Source of the DNA: Dehalobacter restrictus DSM 9455
GTDB lineage: Bacteria > Bacillota > Desulfitobacteriia > Desulfitobacteriales > Syntrophobotulaceae
Direction: 5' to 3'
NCBI RefSeq assembly: GCF_000512895.1
Contig: NZ_CP007033.1
Coordinates: forward strand, 2,777,001 to 2,841,000
Length of the DNA: 64,000 nt
In this document: one piece after another, positions 21,233 through 30,543 of the stretch
How positions within the stretch are numbered: position 1 is the first letter of the stretch
How the letters are laid out: each line of letters opens with the position of its first letter
Translations under genes and position numbers: made by a program
The notes under the pieces: model-generated
Told to the model about the DNA's origin: nothing
The model's input: the letters and a program-made list of their open reading frames with translations, nothing else
The model's database searches: none

Positions 21233-22354
21233 ATGACCAGCTGGCTTTTGGGCACGAAATTAGTGATCATTCTATATAGTATTTTTTGCTATGTACTGAC
21301 TGGGATGACCAATTTGCCCCTGGTGCTGTTACTTCTACTTATCTATATCATTATGAGCATGTTTCATATTATTTCCTCCAGGGAATCCGTAAAAAAAACA
21401 TGGATGGTTTTGATATGTGTTTTTCTGATTCTCTCTGCTTTCTATGCCTCTAATCTCTTTGTTTTTCTTTTGCCGTTAAACTTGTTGGAATTGTTTCACC
21501 AGTTCGGGAAGAATCCATTATATGCCCTGATCTCTACAGCTCTTCCTCTTTTCTTGCTTGCGGGGAATATTATCCCGGAATATCTGCTGATCAGTCTTTT
21601 GAGTGCCATGATTTATGAACTGTCCCTAAAATCTTCGATGCGCATTGCCCGCCTGGCCGCGGACAACGATTTCTTAAGAGAAAAGAACCATTCTCTTTAC
21701 GGTCGTTTGCACTCCGGTACCGAATATGAAAACCAGGTCAAGTATTTAAGCCAACTGGAAGAAAGAAATACGCTTGCGCAAAATATTCACGATAAAATTG
21801 GGCATGTCCTTGCCGGAAGCCTGATCCAGCTTGAAGCCGCCCGCCTGGTGATTGATCGGGACCAAAGCAGATCAAAGGAGATTATTATCAATGTTATCCA
21901 TGTTCTGAAAGAAGGCATGGAGGATATCCGTTCTACACTCAGAACTATCAAACCAGCTCCTGAGCAGCTTGGCATTAATCGTTTGAAAGCGATTCTGGAT
22001 GAACATTCATTTAACAGCCAAATGAAAACACATTTGAACTACCAGGGTGATCTGAACTGCATTACCCATTCACAATGGAGAATCATTCTGGAGAATGTCC
22101 GGGAAGCACTGACAAATACATTGAAATATTCATCCGCCGGAGAAGTGAAAATAAAACTTGAAATAATGAATAAACTTATTAAGGTCGAAATAAAAGATAA
22201 TGGAGTCGGTGCCATATCGATTAAGAAGGGATTGGGGCTGGAAGGGATGGAAGAAAGAACGGAAAGCTGCGGGGGTAAACTTATTCTGGACAGTTCAGAC
22301 GGTTTTTCCGTCATTACCTTACTGCCTGTGAAAGGAGCAGAAAATGCCGATTAA
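21233..22354 (+). CDS. sensor histidine kinase (HisKA_3, LnrJ/DesK-like)
   Basis: Membrane sensor of a two-component system. Residues 1-130 hold about five membrane segments with almost no extracellular loops, the intramembrane-sensing layout. A coiled linker leads to the phosphoacceptor motif around His186 (NIHDKIGHVL), then an HATPase domain with N-box REALTNTLKYS and G-boxes KDNGVGA and GLGLEGM. 373 aa. Its last 11 bases overlap the response regulator, so both are translated together. Start behind GAGGTAATCTG. Order with the next four genes copies the Bacillus linearmycin-response operon lnrJKLMN. Confidence 0.88.
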   Translation: MTSWLLGTKLVIILYSIFCYVLTGMTNLPLVLLLLLIYIIMSMFHIISSRESVKKTWMVLICVFLILSAFYASNLFVFLLPLNLLELFHQFGKNPLYALISTALPLFLLAGNIIPEYLLISLLSAMIYELSLKSSMRIARLAADNDFLREKNHSLYGRLHSGTEYENQVKYLSQLEERNTLAQNIHDKIGHVLAGSLIQLEAARLVIDRDQSRSKEIIINVIHVLKEGMEDIRSTLRTIKPAPEQLGINRLKAILDEHSFNSQMKTHLNYQGDLNCITHSQWRIILENVREALTNTLKYSSAGEVKIKLEIMNKLIKVEIKDNGVGAISIKKGLGLEGMEERTESCGGKLILDSSDGFSVITLLPVKGAENAD

Positions 22355-22976
22355 AGTACTTATTACCGATGACGATATCCTGATCCGGGAAGGGCTTAAA
22401 ATCATACTTCAAAACGACGAACGTTTTGAAGTAACCGCCTGTGTGGAAAATGGCCTGCAGGCCATCCAATACTGCGAATCCCAGAAAGTCGATATCGCGC
22501 TGCTTGATGTCAGGATGCCTGTCATGGACGGCCTGCAGGCTTCCAGAGAAATATCTGAAAAAACGACCGTCAAGCCACTGATCCTGACCACATTTGACGA
22601 CGATGATTTTATTCTGACGGCCGTAAAAAACGGCTCAAGAGGGTATTTGCTGAAGAACAGTTCCCCTGACCGGATCATGGACGCGATAAAAATGGTATAT
22701 GAGGGCGGCATTGTGATGCAGGACAGTGTGATGAAAAAAATTCGGGAGGAGCTGGTCACGAATCCCAAAGTCAAAATTGCCGAAGATCTTTTTTCTGACA
22801 GGGAAATGGATATCATCAAACTTATTTCCAAAGGTCTGGCTAATCGCGAAATAGCAAAGAAGCTCTATGTCTCGGAAGGCACAGTTAAAAATTATATCAC
22901 TTCCATCCTGAATAAAACGGGACTTGAACACCGAACCCAAATTGCGATTTATTACCTGACCGGTTCCAAATCATAA
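22344..22976 (+). CDS. response regulator, NarL/LuxR family (LnrK-like)
   Basis: Partner of the upstream kinase. Receiver domain residues 1-120 with acidic pocket Asp10-Asp11, phosphorylation site Asp55 (ALLDVRMP) and conserved Lys in LLKNSSP. The LuxR-type helix-turn-helix at about 145-205 includes GLANREIAKKL and SEGTVKNYI. 210 aa, standard. It is expected to activate the ABC genes 240 bp downstream. A terminator follows directly, so the ABC genes need their own start or readthrough. Confidence 0.92.
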   Translation: MPIKVLITDDDILIREGLKIILQNDERFEVTACVENGLQAIQYCESQKVDIALLDVRMPVMDGLQASREISEKTTVKPLILTTFDDDDFILTAVKNGSRGYLLKNSSPDRIMDAIKMVYEGGIVMQDSVMKKIREELVTNPKVKIAEDLFSDREMDIIKLISKGLANREIAKKLYVSEGTVKNYITSILNKTGLEHRTQIAIYYLTGSKS

Positions 22977-23045
22977 AAACGTTACATAACAAAAAGAATG
23001 CAACTCAATCATCATAAACAAATGACTTTTGTCATACAAACTGGT

Positions 23046-23078
23046 GACCTTTTCTACTAACGAAAGGTTCCTTTTTTT
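23046..23078 (+). terminator. terminator after the response regulator gene
   Basis: A stem GACCTTT / AAAGGTT (one G-T pair) with loop TCTACTAACG, followed by C and seven T, 70 bp after the stop codon. It separates the sensor pair from the ABC genes. Confidence 0.7.
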
Positions 23079-23083
23079 ATTAG

Positions 23084-23116
23084 TATATAAGAAAGTATAC
23101 GTTACTTTCTTATATA
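23084..23116. promoter_or_regulatory. 14-bp perfect inverted repeat before the ABC operon
   Basis: Arms TATATAAGAAAGTA and TACTTTCTTATATA around a 5-nt centre TACGT. It lies about 100 bp before the ABC ATPase start and contains the GTATACGT core also found upstream of the kinase. Best reading: binding site for the response regulator, possibly overlapping the promoter. Confidence 0.5.
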
Positions 23117-23123
23117 TCTAAGT

Positions 23124-23172
23124 GCAGCTAAGGCTGCCGCCAGAAAACTTGGCGCCAGCCAAGTTTTCTTTG
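23124..23172 (+). promoter_or_regulatory. candidate transcription attenuator in the ABC leader
   Basis: Three hairpins share bases. (1) GCAGC/GCTGC (23124-23137). (2) GGCTGCCGCCA pairs with TGGCGCCAGCC (23132-23160, one C-C mismatch). (3) A 12-bp perfect stem AGAAAACTTGGC/GCCAAGTTTTCT (23142-23169) followed by TTG, terminator-like. Stem 2 excludes both 1 and 3, the logic of an anti-terminator. It ends 47 bp before the ATG. Function is inferred from structure alone. Confidence 0.45.
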
Positions 23173-23216
23173 ATGAATCAGAGGGATGGGTAGGAAAATG
23201 AAAGGGGCGATTCATT

Positions 23217-24155
23217 ATGAGCATCCTGGTGATGGAAAATGTTACGAAAAAATTCGGTGATGTCATTGCTGTAGATAACATGAATATCAGCATTGCGAAG
23301 GGAGAAATATTTGGACTTTTAGGACCGAACGGTGCAGGTAAGAGCACCGCTATTAACATGATTATTGGCTTATTATCCATCGATAAAGGGAGTATCTCTA
23401 TACTGAATAAAGATACGAAAAGAAACAAAGCCTTTTCGAAGAAAAATACAGGCATAGTTCCCCAGGATATTGCCATTTATGAAGATCTGACCACGCTGGA
23501 AAATGTCAAATTTTTTGCGGGACTTTACGGTCTGCGAGGGGATGAGCTGAATAAAGCAGCGGCTGAGGCGCTTGAATTTACCGGATTAAGCGATAAAGCA
23601 AACAGTTATCCAAAAAGCTTTTCCGGGGGCATGAAAAGACGGCTGAATATCGCCTGTGCGATTACCCACAAACCGAAATTGATTATCATGGATGAGCCTA
23701 CCGTAGGTATCGATCCTCAATCCCGGAATCATATCCTGCAATCTGTTAAGAAATTAAATCAGATGGGCTGTACAATCATTTATACCAGTCATTACATGGA
23801 AGAAGTCGAAGAAATCTGTTCCCGAATCGCGATCATGGATCACGGCAAAGTGATCGCCCTGGGCAGCAAAGAAGAGTTGAAAGCGCTGTTAACCGACTCC
23901 AATATTGTCTGGATTACCGTTAACGACTCGATCACGAAAGCTGTCGAAGACAAGATCAGGGAAATACCCGGGGTTCTTCAGATGGACATTGAAGAAAATA
24001 CGCTAAAAATAAGCACTGCCAAAGAAGTCCACAACCTTGATAAAATTATCTGTTACTTTACCGAAAACAAGTTCTCAATCAAAAGTGTTGAGAGCAGAAC
24101 ACCGGACCTGGAAACTGTATTTCTGTCGCTGACCGGCCGCAGTCTAAGGGATTAG
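23217..24155 (+). CDS. ABC transporter ATP-binding protein (LnrL-like drug exporter)
   Basis: Energy-coupling subunit of an ABC-2 exporter. Walker A GPNGAGKST, Q-loop region GIVPQDIAIYEDL, signature FSGGMKRRLN, Walker B LIIMDEPTVGID and the H-loop in YTSHYMEEVEE are all intact. A C-terminal extension of about 90 residues is typical of the drug-resistance (DrrA-like) branch. 312 aa. Followed at once by two permease genes. The linked kinase and regulator suggest induction by a membrane-active compound. Confidence 0.93.
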   Translation: MSILVMENVTKKFGDVIAVDNMNISIAKGEIFGLLGPNGAGKSTAINMIIGLLSIDKGSISILNKDTKRNKAFSKKNTGIVPQDIAIYEDLTTLENVKFFAGLYGLRGDELNKAAAEALEFTGLSDKANSYPKSFSGGMKRRLNIACAITHKPKLIIMDEPTVGIDPQSRNHILQSVKKLNQMGCTIIYTSHYMEEVEEICSRIAIMDHGKVIALGSKEELKALLTDSNIVWITVNDSITKAVEDKIREIPGVLQMDIEENTLKISTAKEVHNLDKIICYFTENKFSIKSVESRTPDLETVFLSLTGRSLRD

Positions 24156-24164
24156 GTGGCTACC

Positions 24165-25289
24165 ATGAGAATTATCCATATTATTTTAAAGGAATTCAAA
24201 CAGAACATTCGGGATTTCAAAGCGAATATTATGATGGTCCTTTTCCCGATTGTCTTGATTGTCATTCTGGGTACGGCCTTTTCCGGTGTATTTTCCAATG
24301 ATATTGTATTGGACGATATACGTGTCCTTTATTCTGTTCAAGGAGATCCGGCACTTACCGAAAGTTTTCATTCCTTTCAGGATGAGCTGCAGAAACAGCT
24401 GGGAATTACTTTTACCGAAACGACAGACCCAGAGGAAGGTCTAAGCAGTATTAAAAATGACCAGTATTCCTGTTTTATTTTGCTGACGAGCGCCCCTCCG
24501 GAAATTCGCGTCTATAAAAATGCGCGTTTTAACTTTGAGGCCAATCTTGTTGAATCATCCGTTAAAGTGTTTGCCGCCAGATACGATGCCGTTAAGCTGA
24601 TTGCCCAAATAAATCCTTCCGCATTAGCGGGCATTATGGCTAGTCCTGAAGAAGATTATGTTCAGTCCGAATCCATAGACAAAAAAAGAGAACCCGGTTC
24701 ACTGGATTACTACGCGGTAACCATGCTGACACTTTTTTTACTGTACGCTTCGCTGACCGGATTCTGGTCTGTTAAAAATGAACAGAATTTTAAAACCGGA
24801 AACAGGATACTTTGCAGTCCTGTCACCAAAATTGAACTACTCACAGGCAAAACGCTCGGCGGCCTCCTGGTAACCATCGTGCAGGCAGCGGTCGTTCTTC
24901 TGTTCAGCTCGCTTTTCTTTAAAGTGTACTGGGGATCAGATCTGCTATCGGTCCTGCTGATCATTTTCTCTGAAGCTGTTCTGGCAATCAGTCTAGGCAC
25001 AGGAATTGCTTACCTGATTCGCAATGACGGTACAGGTGCCGCTTGTCTAAATGTTTTGATCCCAATTATTGCTTTCCTCGGCGGCGGGTATGTCCCGTTA
25101 TCCTCGCTGAATGGTCCACTCACTGCCATCACTGCGCTATCTCCGCTTAAGTGGACAAATGAGGCAATTTTCAGATTGATCTATGATCAGGACTATACGA
25201 TCATGCTTCCTGCTATTCTGATCAATCTGGCTGTCGCCGCGACATTTCTAATGGTCTCAGCATTCCTGTCCAGAAAGGAGGCGGTCTGA
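24165..25289 (+). CDS. ABC-2 type permease (LnrM-like)
   Basis: Membrane subunit of the exporter. One N-terminal membrane segment (about 20-40), a large external domain of about 150 residues, then five or six segments in the C-terminal half: the ABC2_membrane_3 layout. The ATG at 24165 has TAGGTGG five bases before it; an in-frame GTG at 24156 immediately after the ATPase stop is the alternative. About 374 aa. The next gene is a second permease of the same build, so the pore is probably a heterodimer. Confidence 0.88.
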   Translation: MRIIHIILKEFKQNIRDFKANIMMVLFPIVLIVILGTAFSGVFSNDIVLDDIRVLYSVQGDPALTESFHSFQDELQKQLGITFTETTDPEEGLSSIKNDQYSCFILLTSAPPEIRVYKNARFNFEANLVESSVKVFAARYDAVKLIAQINPSALAGIMASPEEDYVQSESIDKKREPGSLDYYAVTMLTLFLLYASLTGFWSVKNEQNFKTGNRILCSPVTKIELLTGKTLGGLLVTIVQAAVVLLFSSLFFKVYWGSDLLSVLLIIFSEAVLAISLGTGIAYLIRNDGTGAACLNVLIPIIAFLGGGYVPLSSLNGPLTAITALSPLKWTNEAIFRLIYDQDYTIMLPAILINLAVAATFLMVSAFLSRKEAV

Positions 25290-26435
25290 ATGAAAAACAT
25301 TCTATTTTTAGTCCAGAACACCTTAAAGGTCACCTTTAGAAAAAAGGGGAATTATATTGTCTATCTGCTTCTTCCACTGCTCGGTATTGTCTTTGCACTG
25401 GCGATCTACAGCGGGGCCAAGTCAGAACCCGTCCAAATCGGGCTGATTGACAAAGACCAAACTGCCCTTTCCGCCTACCTTGTCCAGGAAACTGCTAAAG
25501 CGGGAAACTATACGCTTACTCCCCTCCAAGAAACAGAAATAAAAAACAACCTTCTGGATCAAACCCTGGAGGCAGCTGTCATCATCCCCGGTGGATATGA
25601 AAAAAGTATTGTTGCCAGCTCTCCGGCAGCAATCAAAATCATCTCGTTAAAGGGACAGGATACAACGGCCTGGCTGGAGCAGTTTTTCAATCTGCAGACC
25701 CGGAATCTGAAAGATCTGGCTGCCGCTGCCGGCGGGGACGAGACAGCTTTCCGGGGACTGTTTCAGGAATACAGCAGCCATCCGCTCCAGGTATCTGCTG
25801 TCGAACTGCAGGACGAAAGTGTCAGCAAGGATATTACCCTGACAAGCTTCGGCTTCCTGCTGATGTTTGTTATGCTCGGAGCAGGCTTGACATCCCATGC
25901 TATCCTGAATGAAAAAAAAACCAGGACCTATCACAGAATTTGTGCGAGTCCCGTATCGCCAAAGGAATATCTCAGTGCAAATGCGCTAAGCAGCCTGATC
26001 ATCGTTACCGTTCAAACACTCTTTATCATCGTGGCTTTACAATATCTGTTCCGTATTGAAACCTATGTGCCTGCAATCCTTCTGTTCTTTATCCTTCTGC
26101 TGTTCGGCCTTGTTTCGATCGGGATTGGACTTATTACAACAGCGTTTTCCAGTTCGTCCTACATGGCAGGCACGCTTTCTACGCTTATCCTGACACCGAC
26201 CTGCATGCTGGGAGGATGTTTCTGGCCGGTTAGCCTGATGCCCGAAACCATGCAGAAAATCGCCCATTTTATGCCGCAATGGTGGGCTTTGGATGCGATT
26301 CGAAAAATGCAGTCCGGCAGCAGTCTGTCAGAAATCCTGATGAATATTGCTATCTTGATTGCTTTTGCCGTGGCTTTCTTCCTAATTGCAGTGTACCGGT
26401 TCGCCCGGGAAAACAATATCCAGAAATTCGTGTAA
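25290..26435 (+). CDS. ABC-2 type permease (LnrN-like)
   Basis: Second membrane subunit, 381 aa, same design as its neighbour: first segment at about 18-40, an external domain, and a membrane-rich C-terminal half from about 185 with the motif NEKKTRTYHRI before it and PTCMLGGCFWPVSLMP in the last loops. It begins directly after the stop of the first permease, behind AGGAGG within that gene's end, so translation is coupled. Last gene of the plus-strand cassette. Confidence 0.88.
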   Translation: MKNILFLVQNTLKVTFRKKGNYIVYLLLPLLGIVFALAIYSGAKSEPVQIGLIDKDQTALSAYLVQETAKAGNYTLTPLQETEIKNNLLDQTLEAAVIIPGGYEKSIVASSPAAIKIISLKGQDTTAWLEQFFNLQTRNLKDLAAAAGGDETAFRGLFQEYSSHPLQVSAVELQDESVSKDITLTSFGFLLMFVMLGAGLTSHAILNEKKTRTYHRICASPVSPKEYLSANALSSLIIVTVQTLFIIVALQYLFRIETYVPAILLFFILLLFGLVSIGIGLITTAFSSSSYMAGTLSTLILTPTCMLGGCFWPVSLMPETMQKIAHFMPQWWALDAIRKMQSGSSLSEILMNIAILIAFAVAFFLIAVYRFARENNIQKFV

Positions 26436-26466
26436 TTCATTTGTTTGTACTGAATAAGAAACAAAA

Positions 26467-26492
26467 ATACTGCCAACAACGGTCAGCAGTAT
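26467..26492 (-). terminator. terminator of panB
   Basis: Stem ATACTGC / GCAGTAT with a partly paired interior, followed on the minus strand by TTTTTG, 34 bp after the panB stop. Confidence 0.55.
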
Positions 26493-26525
26493 CTAATATT
26501 AAACCTTCATATTCCTGTATGATTT

Positions 26526-27368
26526 TTATGCTTGCCTGAGAAGCTTTTCCAATTCCCCATTCATAAAGTTATAATTATGTCCGTCTTCCGGGTACTGTTC
26601 CCCAACTACATCATTCTTGTAGCTTTCCAAAGCATCCAAAATGATCGAATTCAGATTCACATACTTCTTGACAAATTTGGGGGTGAAAGCGTCAAAGAAA
26701 CCCAGCGCATCGTGGACAATCATCAGCTGTCCATGAACATATGGACCTGCTCCGATTCCAATAACCGGGATATTTGCTCTTTCAGTAACAATCTTGCCGA
26801 CTTCAGGCGGAATAGCTTCCAGCAGCAACAGGCTAATACCGGCTTCCTCAAGAATTCTGGCATCTTCAATAATCTTTAAGGCGCCTGCACAATCGCGTCC
26901 CTGGGATTTGAATCCACCTAATTGAGCCATCGATTGCGGAGTTAAGCCAAGATGTCCCATGACAGGAATGGTCGCTTTGACCATAGCTTCGACGGTATCC
27001 GCCATATTGGATCCGCCTTCCAGCTTGACAGCATCGCAGCCAGCCTCTGCCATAAAACGGCTTGCATTGCGAATGGCTTCTTTTTTGCTGATCTGATAGG
27101 TCATATAAGGCATATCGCCGACTAAGTACGCCGTAGGTGCACCTTTACGGACTGCCTTGGCATGTGTGACCATGGTATCCAGGTCCATGCCCAGGGTTGT
27201 CTCTTCTCCCAGAACGGTCATTGCCATAGAATCTCCGACAAGTATAATATCGATACCAGCCTTCTCTTCGAGAAGGGCCATTGGATAGTCATAACACGTG
27301 AGCATGGTAATTTTTTCACTTAAATTCACTTTGTTCTGCAACGCATTGATGTTGACTTTCGATCGCAT
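26526..27368 (-). CDS. panB: 3-methyl-2-oxobutanoate hydroxymethyltransferase
   Basis: First step of pantothenate (coenzyme A) synthesis: transfers hydroxymethyl from methylenetetrahydrofolate to 2-oxoisovalerate. Mg2+ and substrate motifs are present: LTCYDYPMA, ILVGDSMAMTVLGEETT, KLEGG and MGHLGLTPQS, and the catalytic Glu in the VIGIGAGPY region context. About 280 aa. The frame opens at a TTG six codons earlier that lies inside the ribosome site GGAGGG, so the ATG at 27368 is the start. panC and panD, often next to it, are absent. Confidence 0.95.
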   Translation of the reverse strand: MRSKVNINALQNKVNLSEKITMLTCYDYPMALLEEKAGIDIILVGDSMAMTVLGEETTLGMDLDTMVTHAKAVRKGAPTAYLVGDMPYMTYQISKKEAIRNASRFMAEAGCDAVKLEGGSNMADTVEAMVKATIPVMGHLGLTPQSMAQLGGFKSQGRDCAGALKIIEDARILEEAGISLLLLEAIPPEVGKIVTERANIPVIGIGAGPYVHGQLMIVHDALGFFDAFTPKFVKKYVNLNSIILDALESYKNDVVGEQYPEDGHNYNFMNGELEKLLRQA

Positions 27369-27516
27369 TTTTCTCTTTCCCTCCAAAAATATAGGAACGA
27401 TTCCTTAAAATTATTTACAATATAATATATACCATCTGCCTTCAATTGTCTACCCCCTGCCGACACTTTTCCACAAGGGGAGTACACCAATTAATGACAT
27501 TGTCGAAAAATCAGAA

Positions 27517-27547
27517 AAGCTGACACCGTATAAAACGACGCCAGCTT
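27517..27547 (-). terminator. possible terminator of uvrA
   Basis: AAGCTG / CAGCTT stem with a partly complementary interior, followed by TTTTCTGATTTTT on the minus strand, 30 bp after uvrA. Plausible but imperfect. Confidence 0.4.
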
Positions 27548-27576
27548 GTAAAAATTAATGAATTTAACCCATTGTC

Positions 27577-30399
27577 CTAAATTCCCAAATGTTTTCCTAA
27601 AAACTGTCCAGTATACGAGGCGGGAACCGCGGCGATTTCCTCTGGTGTACCGACTGCGACAATCTCGCCTCCCCGGCTGCCGCCTTCTGGACCGAGGTCG
27701 ATGATATAATCGGCGGTTTTAATCACGTCCAGATTGTGCTCAATGATCAGAACGGAATCGCCCGCCTCAACAAGGCGCTGTAAGACCTTTAACAGCTTAT
27801 CCACATCGGCGACGTGCAAACCGGTCGTCGGTTCATCCAAAATATACAGCGTTTTCCCCGTACTGCGGCGGCTGAGCTCCGTAGCCAACTTAACGCGCTG
27901 GGCCTCTCCCCCGGAAAGGGTCGTAGCCGGCTGCCCAAGCTTGATGTAGCCTAAGCCAACATCCTGCAGGGTCTGCAGTTTCCGAGCAATCCGAGGTACA
28001 GCCGCGAAAAATTCAACCGCTTCAGCAACCGTCATGTTGAGGATCTCCGCAATATTTTTTCCTTTAAAGCTTACCTCCAGGGTCTCACGGTTGTAACGCT
28101 GCCCGCGGCATACCTCACACGGGACATAGACATCCGGAAGAAAATGCATTTCAATTTTTATGATTCCGTCTCCCCGGCATGCCTCACAGCGTCCGCCTTT
28201 GACATTGAAGCTGAACCGGCCTTGTTTATAGCCTCTGATTTTCGCTTCCGGCGTCTGGGAAAAAAGGTCCCGGATAAAATCAAATAGCCCGGTGTACGTG
28301 GCTGGATTGGATCGCGGTGTACGCCCGATCGGAGACTGATCAATGTCGATAACCTTGTCGACATACTCCAGTCCTTTGAGCTCCCGGTAAACCCCGGGAC
28401 GGACTTTACTGCTGATTTTGAGTTCCATCTGAAGCCCTTTAAATAATATTTCGTTGACCAGCGTGCTTTTGCCCGATCCGGACACTCCTGTTACACAAGT
28501 CATCACACCCAAAGGGAATTTGGCATGGAGCTGTTTCAGGTTGTTCTGGGCTGCGCCGACTACTTCAAGCCATTTTCCGTTCGGCTGGCGACGTTGAGCA
28601 GGGACTTCAATCTTTTTACGACCGGTCTGATACTGCCCGGTAATCGAAGCTTCACACGCCTTGATCGCTTCCAGATCTCCCTGCGCCACAATATGCCCGC
28701 CATGGGTTCCGGCGCCAGGGCCGATATCAATGATATGGTCGGCCTCCAAAAGAGTATCCTCATCATGTTCCACGACCAAAAGCGTGTTCCCCAAGTCCCG
28801 CAGTTTTTTCAACGTGTCCAGCAGTTTAGCGTTATCGCGCTGGTGCAGACCGATGCTTGGCTCATCCAGCACATAAAGCACGCCGGTGAGACTCGAGCCA
28901 ATCTGCGTGGCCAGACGGATCCGCTGGGCCTCCCCGCCTGAAAGTGTCCCGGCGGCACGATCCAGAGTCAGGTAGTCCAGCCCGACATTAACAAGAAAAC
29001 CAAGCCTTTCTTTGATTTCTTTCAAAACCTGACGCGCAATCATCTGTTCCTTTTCACTTAGAACCATCTTTTTAAAAAAGTCCAGGGACTCCATCACGGT
29101 AAGCCGGGTCAGCTCATAGATGGATAAACGATTAATCTTCACAGCCAGCGCTTCGGGTTTCAGCCTCTTGCCCTGACAGACCGGGCACGGTCTCTCTGTC
29201 ATCAGACCTTCTATTTCATTCCGGACATAGTCCGAGGTCGATTCCTTATATCGGCGGTTAAAATACGGCACCAGTCCTTCAAAAGGCGCTTTCCAATATT
29301 TTAATTCATCAAAGATATTGTAGTAACTGAATTTAATCGGTGAATCAGAGCCATAGACCAGGACCTGCCACTGCTCCGGTGTCAGATTTTTCACCGGGCA
29401 GTCCAGACTGAACCCGAATTTTTCGGCCAGCCCCTGCAGCAAGGCAGGATAATAGCTCAAATTCGATTTCGCCCACGGCACGATTGCACCTTCATTGATC
29501 GACTTGCCGCGGTCGGAGATAATCAGATCGATATCTGCTTCCAGATTCGCCCCGAGTCCGGTACACGACGGACAGGCCCCGAATGGGCTGTTGAAGGAAA
29601 ACAGTCTTGGAGCAATCTCGTCGATTGCAATTCCGCAGTCCGGGCACGCAAAATTTTCGCTGAATAGAATCTCTTCCTGACCCGCGATGTCGACCAGGAC
29701 CGTGCCTTCGGCGAGCTTCAGCGCAGTCTCGATTGAGTCGGCGAGCCGAGCGGTGCTGTCGGGCTTCAGGGAAATTCTGTCGACAACCACATCAATGGAG
29801 TGTTTTTTGTTTTTTTCAAGAAGTATTTCCTCACTGAGATCTCTGACTTCTCCATCCACCCTCACCCGGACGTAGCCGCTTTTTCTGACCTGTTCGAGTG
29901 TCCGGACGTGCTCTCCTTTTTTTCCTTTGATCACCGGTGCTAGAATCTGTAAACGGGTTTTCTCCGGATAGGTCAGTAATTGATCCACCATCTGCTGGAC
30001 GGTCTGCTGGCTGATCTCCTTGCCGCAGTTCGGACAATGCGGATGACCGACCCTTGCATAAAGCAGTCTGAGATAATCATAGATTTCCGTTACCGTTCCT
30101 ACGGTTGATCGTGGATTGCGATTTGTCGTCTTCTGATCAATGGAGATTGCGGGTGATAGCCCTTCAATATAATCGACATCCGGTTTGTCCATCTGCCCCA
30201 GGAACTGGCGGGCATAAGCTGAGAGGGACTCAACATAGCGTCTTTGGCCTTCAGCGTAAATGGTGTCAAAAGCTAGAGATGATTTTCCTGAACCGGACAG
30301 GCCGGTAATAACAACGAGCTTATCCCGCGGAATATCGACATCAATGTTTTTGAGGTTATGGACACGGGCGCCCCGTACCTTGATATAATCCTGGGTCAT
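27577..30399 (-). CDS. uvrA: excinuclease ABC subunit A
   Basis: Damage-recognition ATPase of nucleotide excision repair; forms a dimer that loads UvrB. The 940-aa protein has two ABC ATPase halves: Walker [10 protein letters not shown] near residue 33 and GVSGSGKST near 640, signatures [12 protein letters not shown] and [12 protein letters not shown], and zinc-module cysteines (CPDCG with CPSC, and CEACRGDG with CEVCRG). Full length, no damage. A perfect LexA box lies 124 bp upstream, between uvrB and uvrA, so SOS control is likely. Confidence 0.97.
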   Translation of the reverse strand: MTQDYIKVRGARVHNLKNIDVDIPRDKLVVITGLSGSGKSSLAFDTIYAEGQRRYVESLSAYARQFLGQMDKPDVDYIEGLSPAISIDQKTTNRNPRSTVGTVTEIYDYLRLLYARVGHPHCPNCGKEISQQTVQQMVDQLLTYPEKTRLQILAPVIKGKKGEHVRTLEQVRKSGYVRVRVDGEVRDLSEEILLEKNKKHSIDVVVDRISLKPDSTARLADSIETALKLAEGTVLVDIAGQEEILFSENFACPDCGIAIDEIAPRLFSFNSPFGACPSCTGLGANLEADIDLIISDRGKSINEGAIVPWAKSNLSYYPALLQGLAEKFGFSLDCPVKNLTPEQWQVLVYGSDSPIKFSYYNIFDELKYWKAPFEGLVPYFNRRYKESTSDYVRNEIEGLMTERPCPVCQGKRLKPEALAVKINRLSIYELTRLTVMESLDFFKKMVLSEKEQMIARQVLKEIKERLGFLVNVGLDYLTLDRAAGTLSGGEAQRIRLATQIGSSLTGVLYVLDEPSIGLHQRDNAKLLDTLKKLRDLGNTLLVVEHDEDTLLEADHIIDIGPGAGTHGGHIVAQGDLEAIKACEASITGQYQTGRKKIEVPAQRRQPNGKWLEVVGAAQNNLKQLHAKFPLGVMTCVTGVSGSGKSTLVNEILFKGLQMELKISSKVRPGVYRELKGLEYVDKVIDIDQSPIGRTPRSNPATYTGLFDFIRDLFSQTPEAKIRGYKQGRFSFNVKGGRCEACRGDGIIKIEMHFLPDVYVPCEVCRGQRYNRETLEVSFKGKNIAEILNMTVAEAVEFFAAVPRIARKLQTLQDVGLGYIKLGQPATTLSGGEAQRVKLATELSRRSTGKTLYILDEPTTGLHVADVDKLLKVLQRLVEAGDSVLIIEHNLDVIKTADYIIDLGPEGGSRGGEIVAVGTPEEIAAVPASYTGQFLGKHLGI

Positions 30400-30522
30400 A
30401 CATTTCCTCCATAAGGCTTCTAAAGATGATAAGGCTATATTTTTGCTTGATTCTATTCCTTATTTAACATCTATTCTTCCATAATTGCCACGATCTTATC
30501 TTACACCAAAAAACAGTAAAAG

Positions 30523-30536
30523 GGAACATTTGTTCG
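30523..30536 (-). promoter_or_regulatory. LexA (DinR) SOS box upstream of uvrA
   Basis: On the minus strand CGAACAAATGTTCC matches the Firmicute consensus CGAACRNRYGTTYC at every position. It begins 8 bp after the uvrB coding end. A clear -35/-10 pair next to it was not found. Confidence 0.75.
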
Positions 30537-30543
30537 CATTTAT

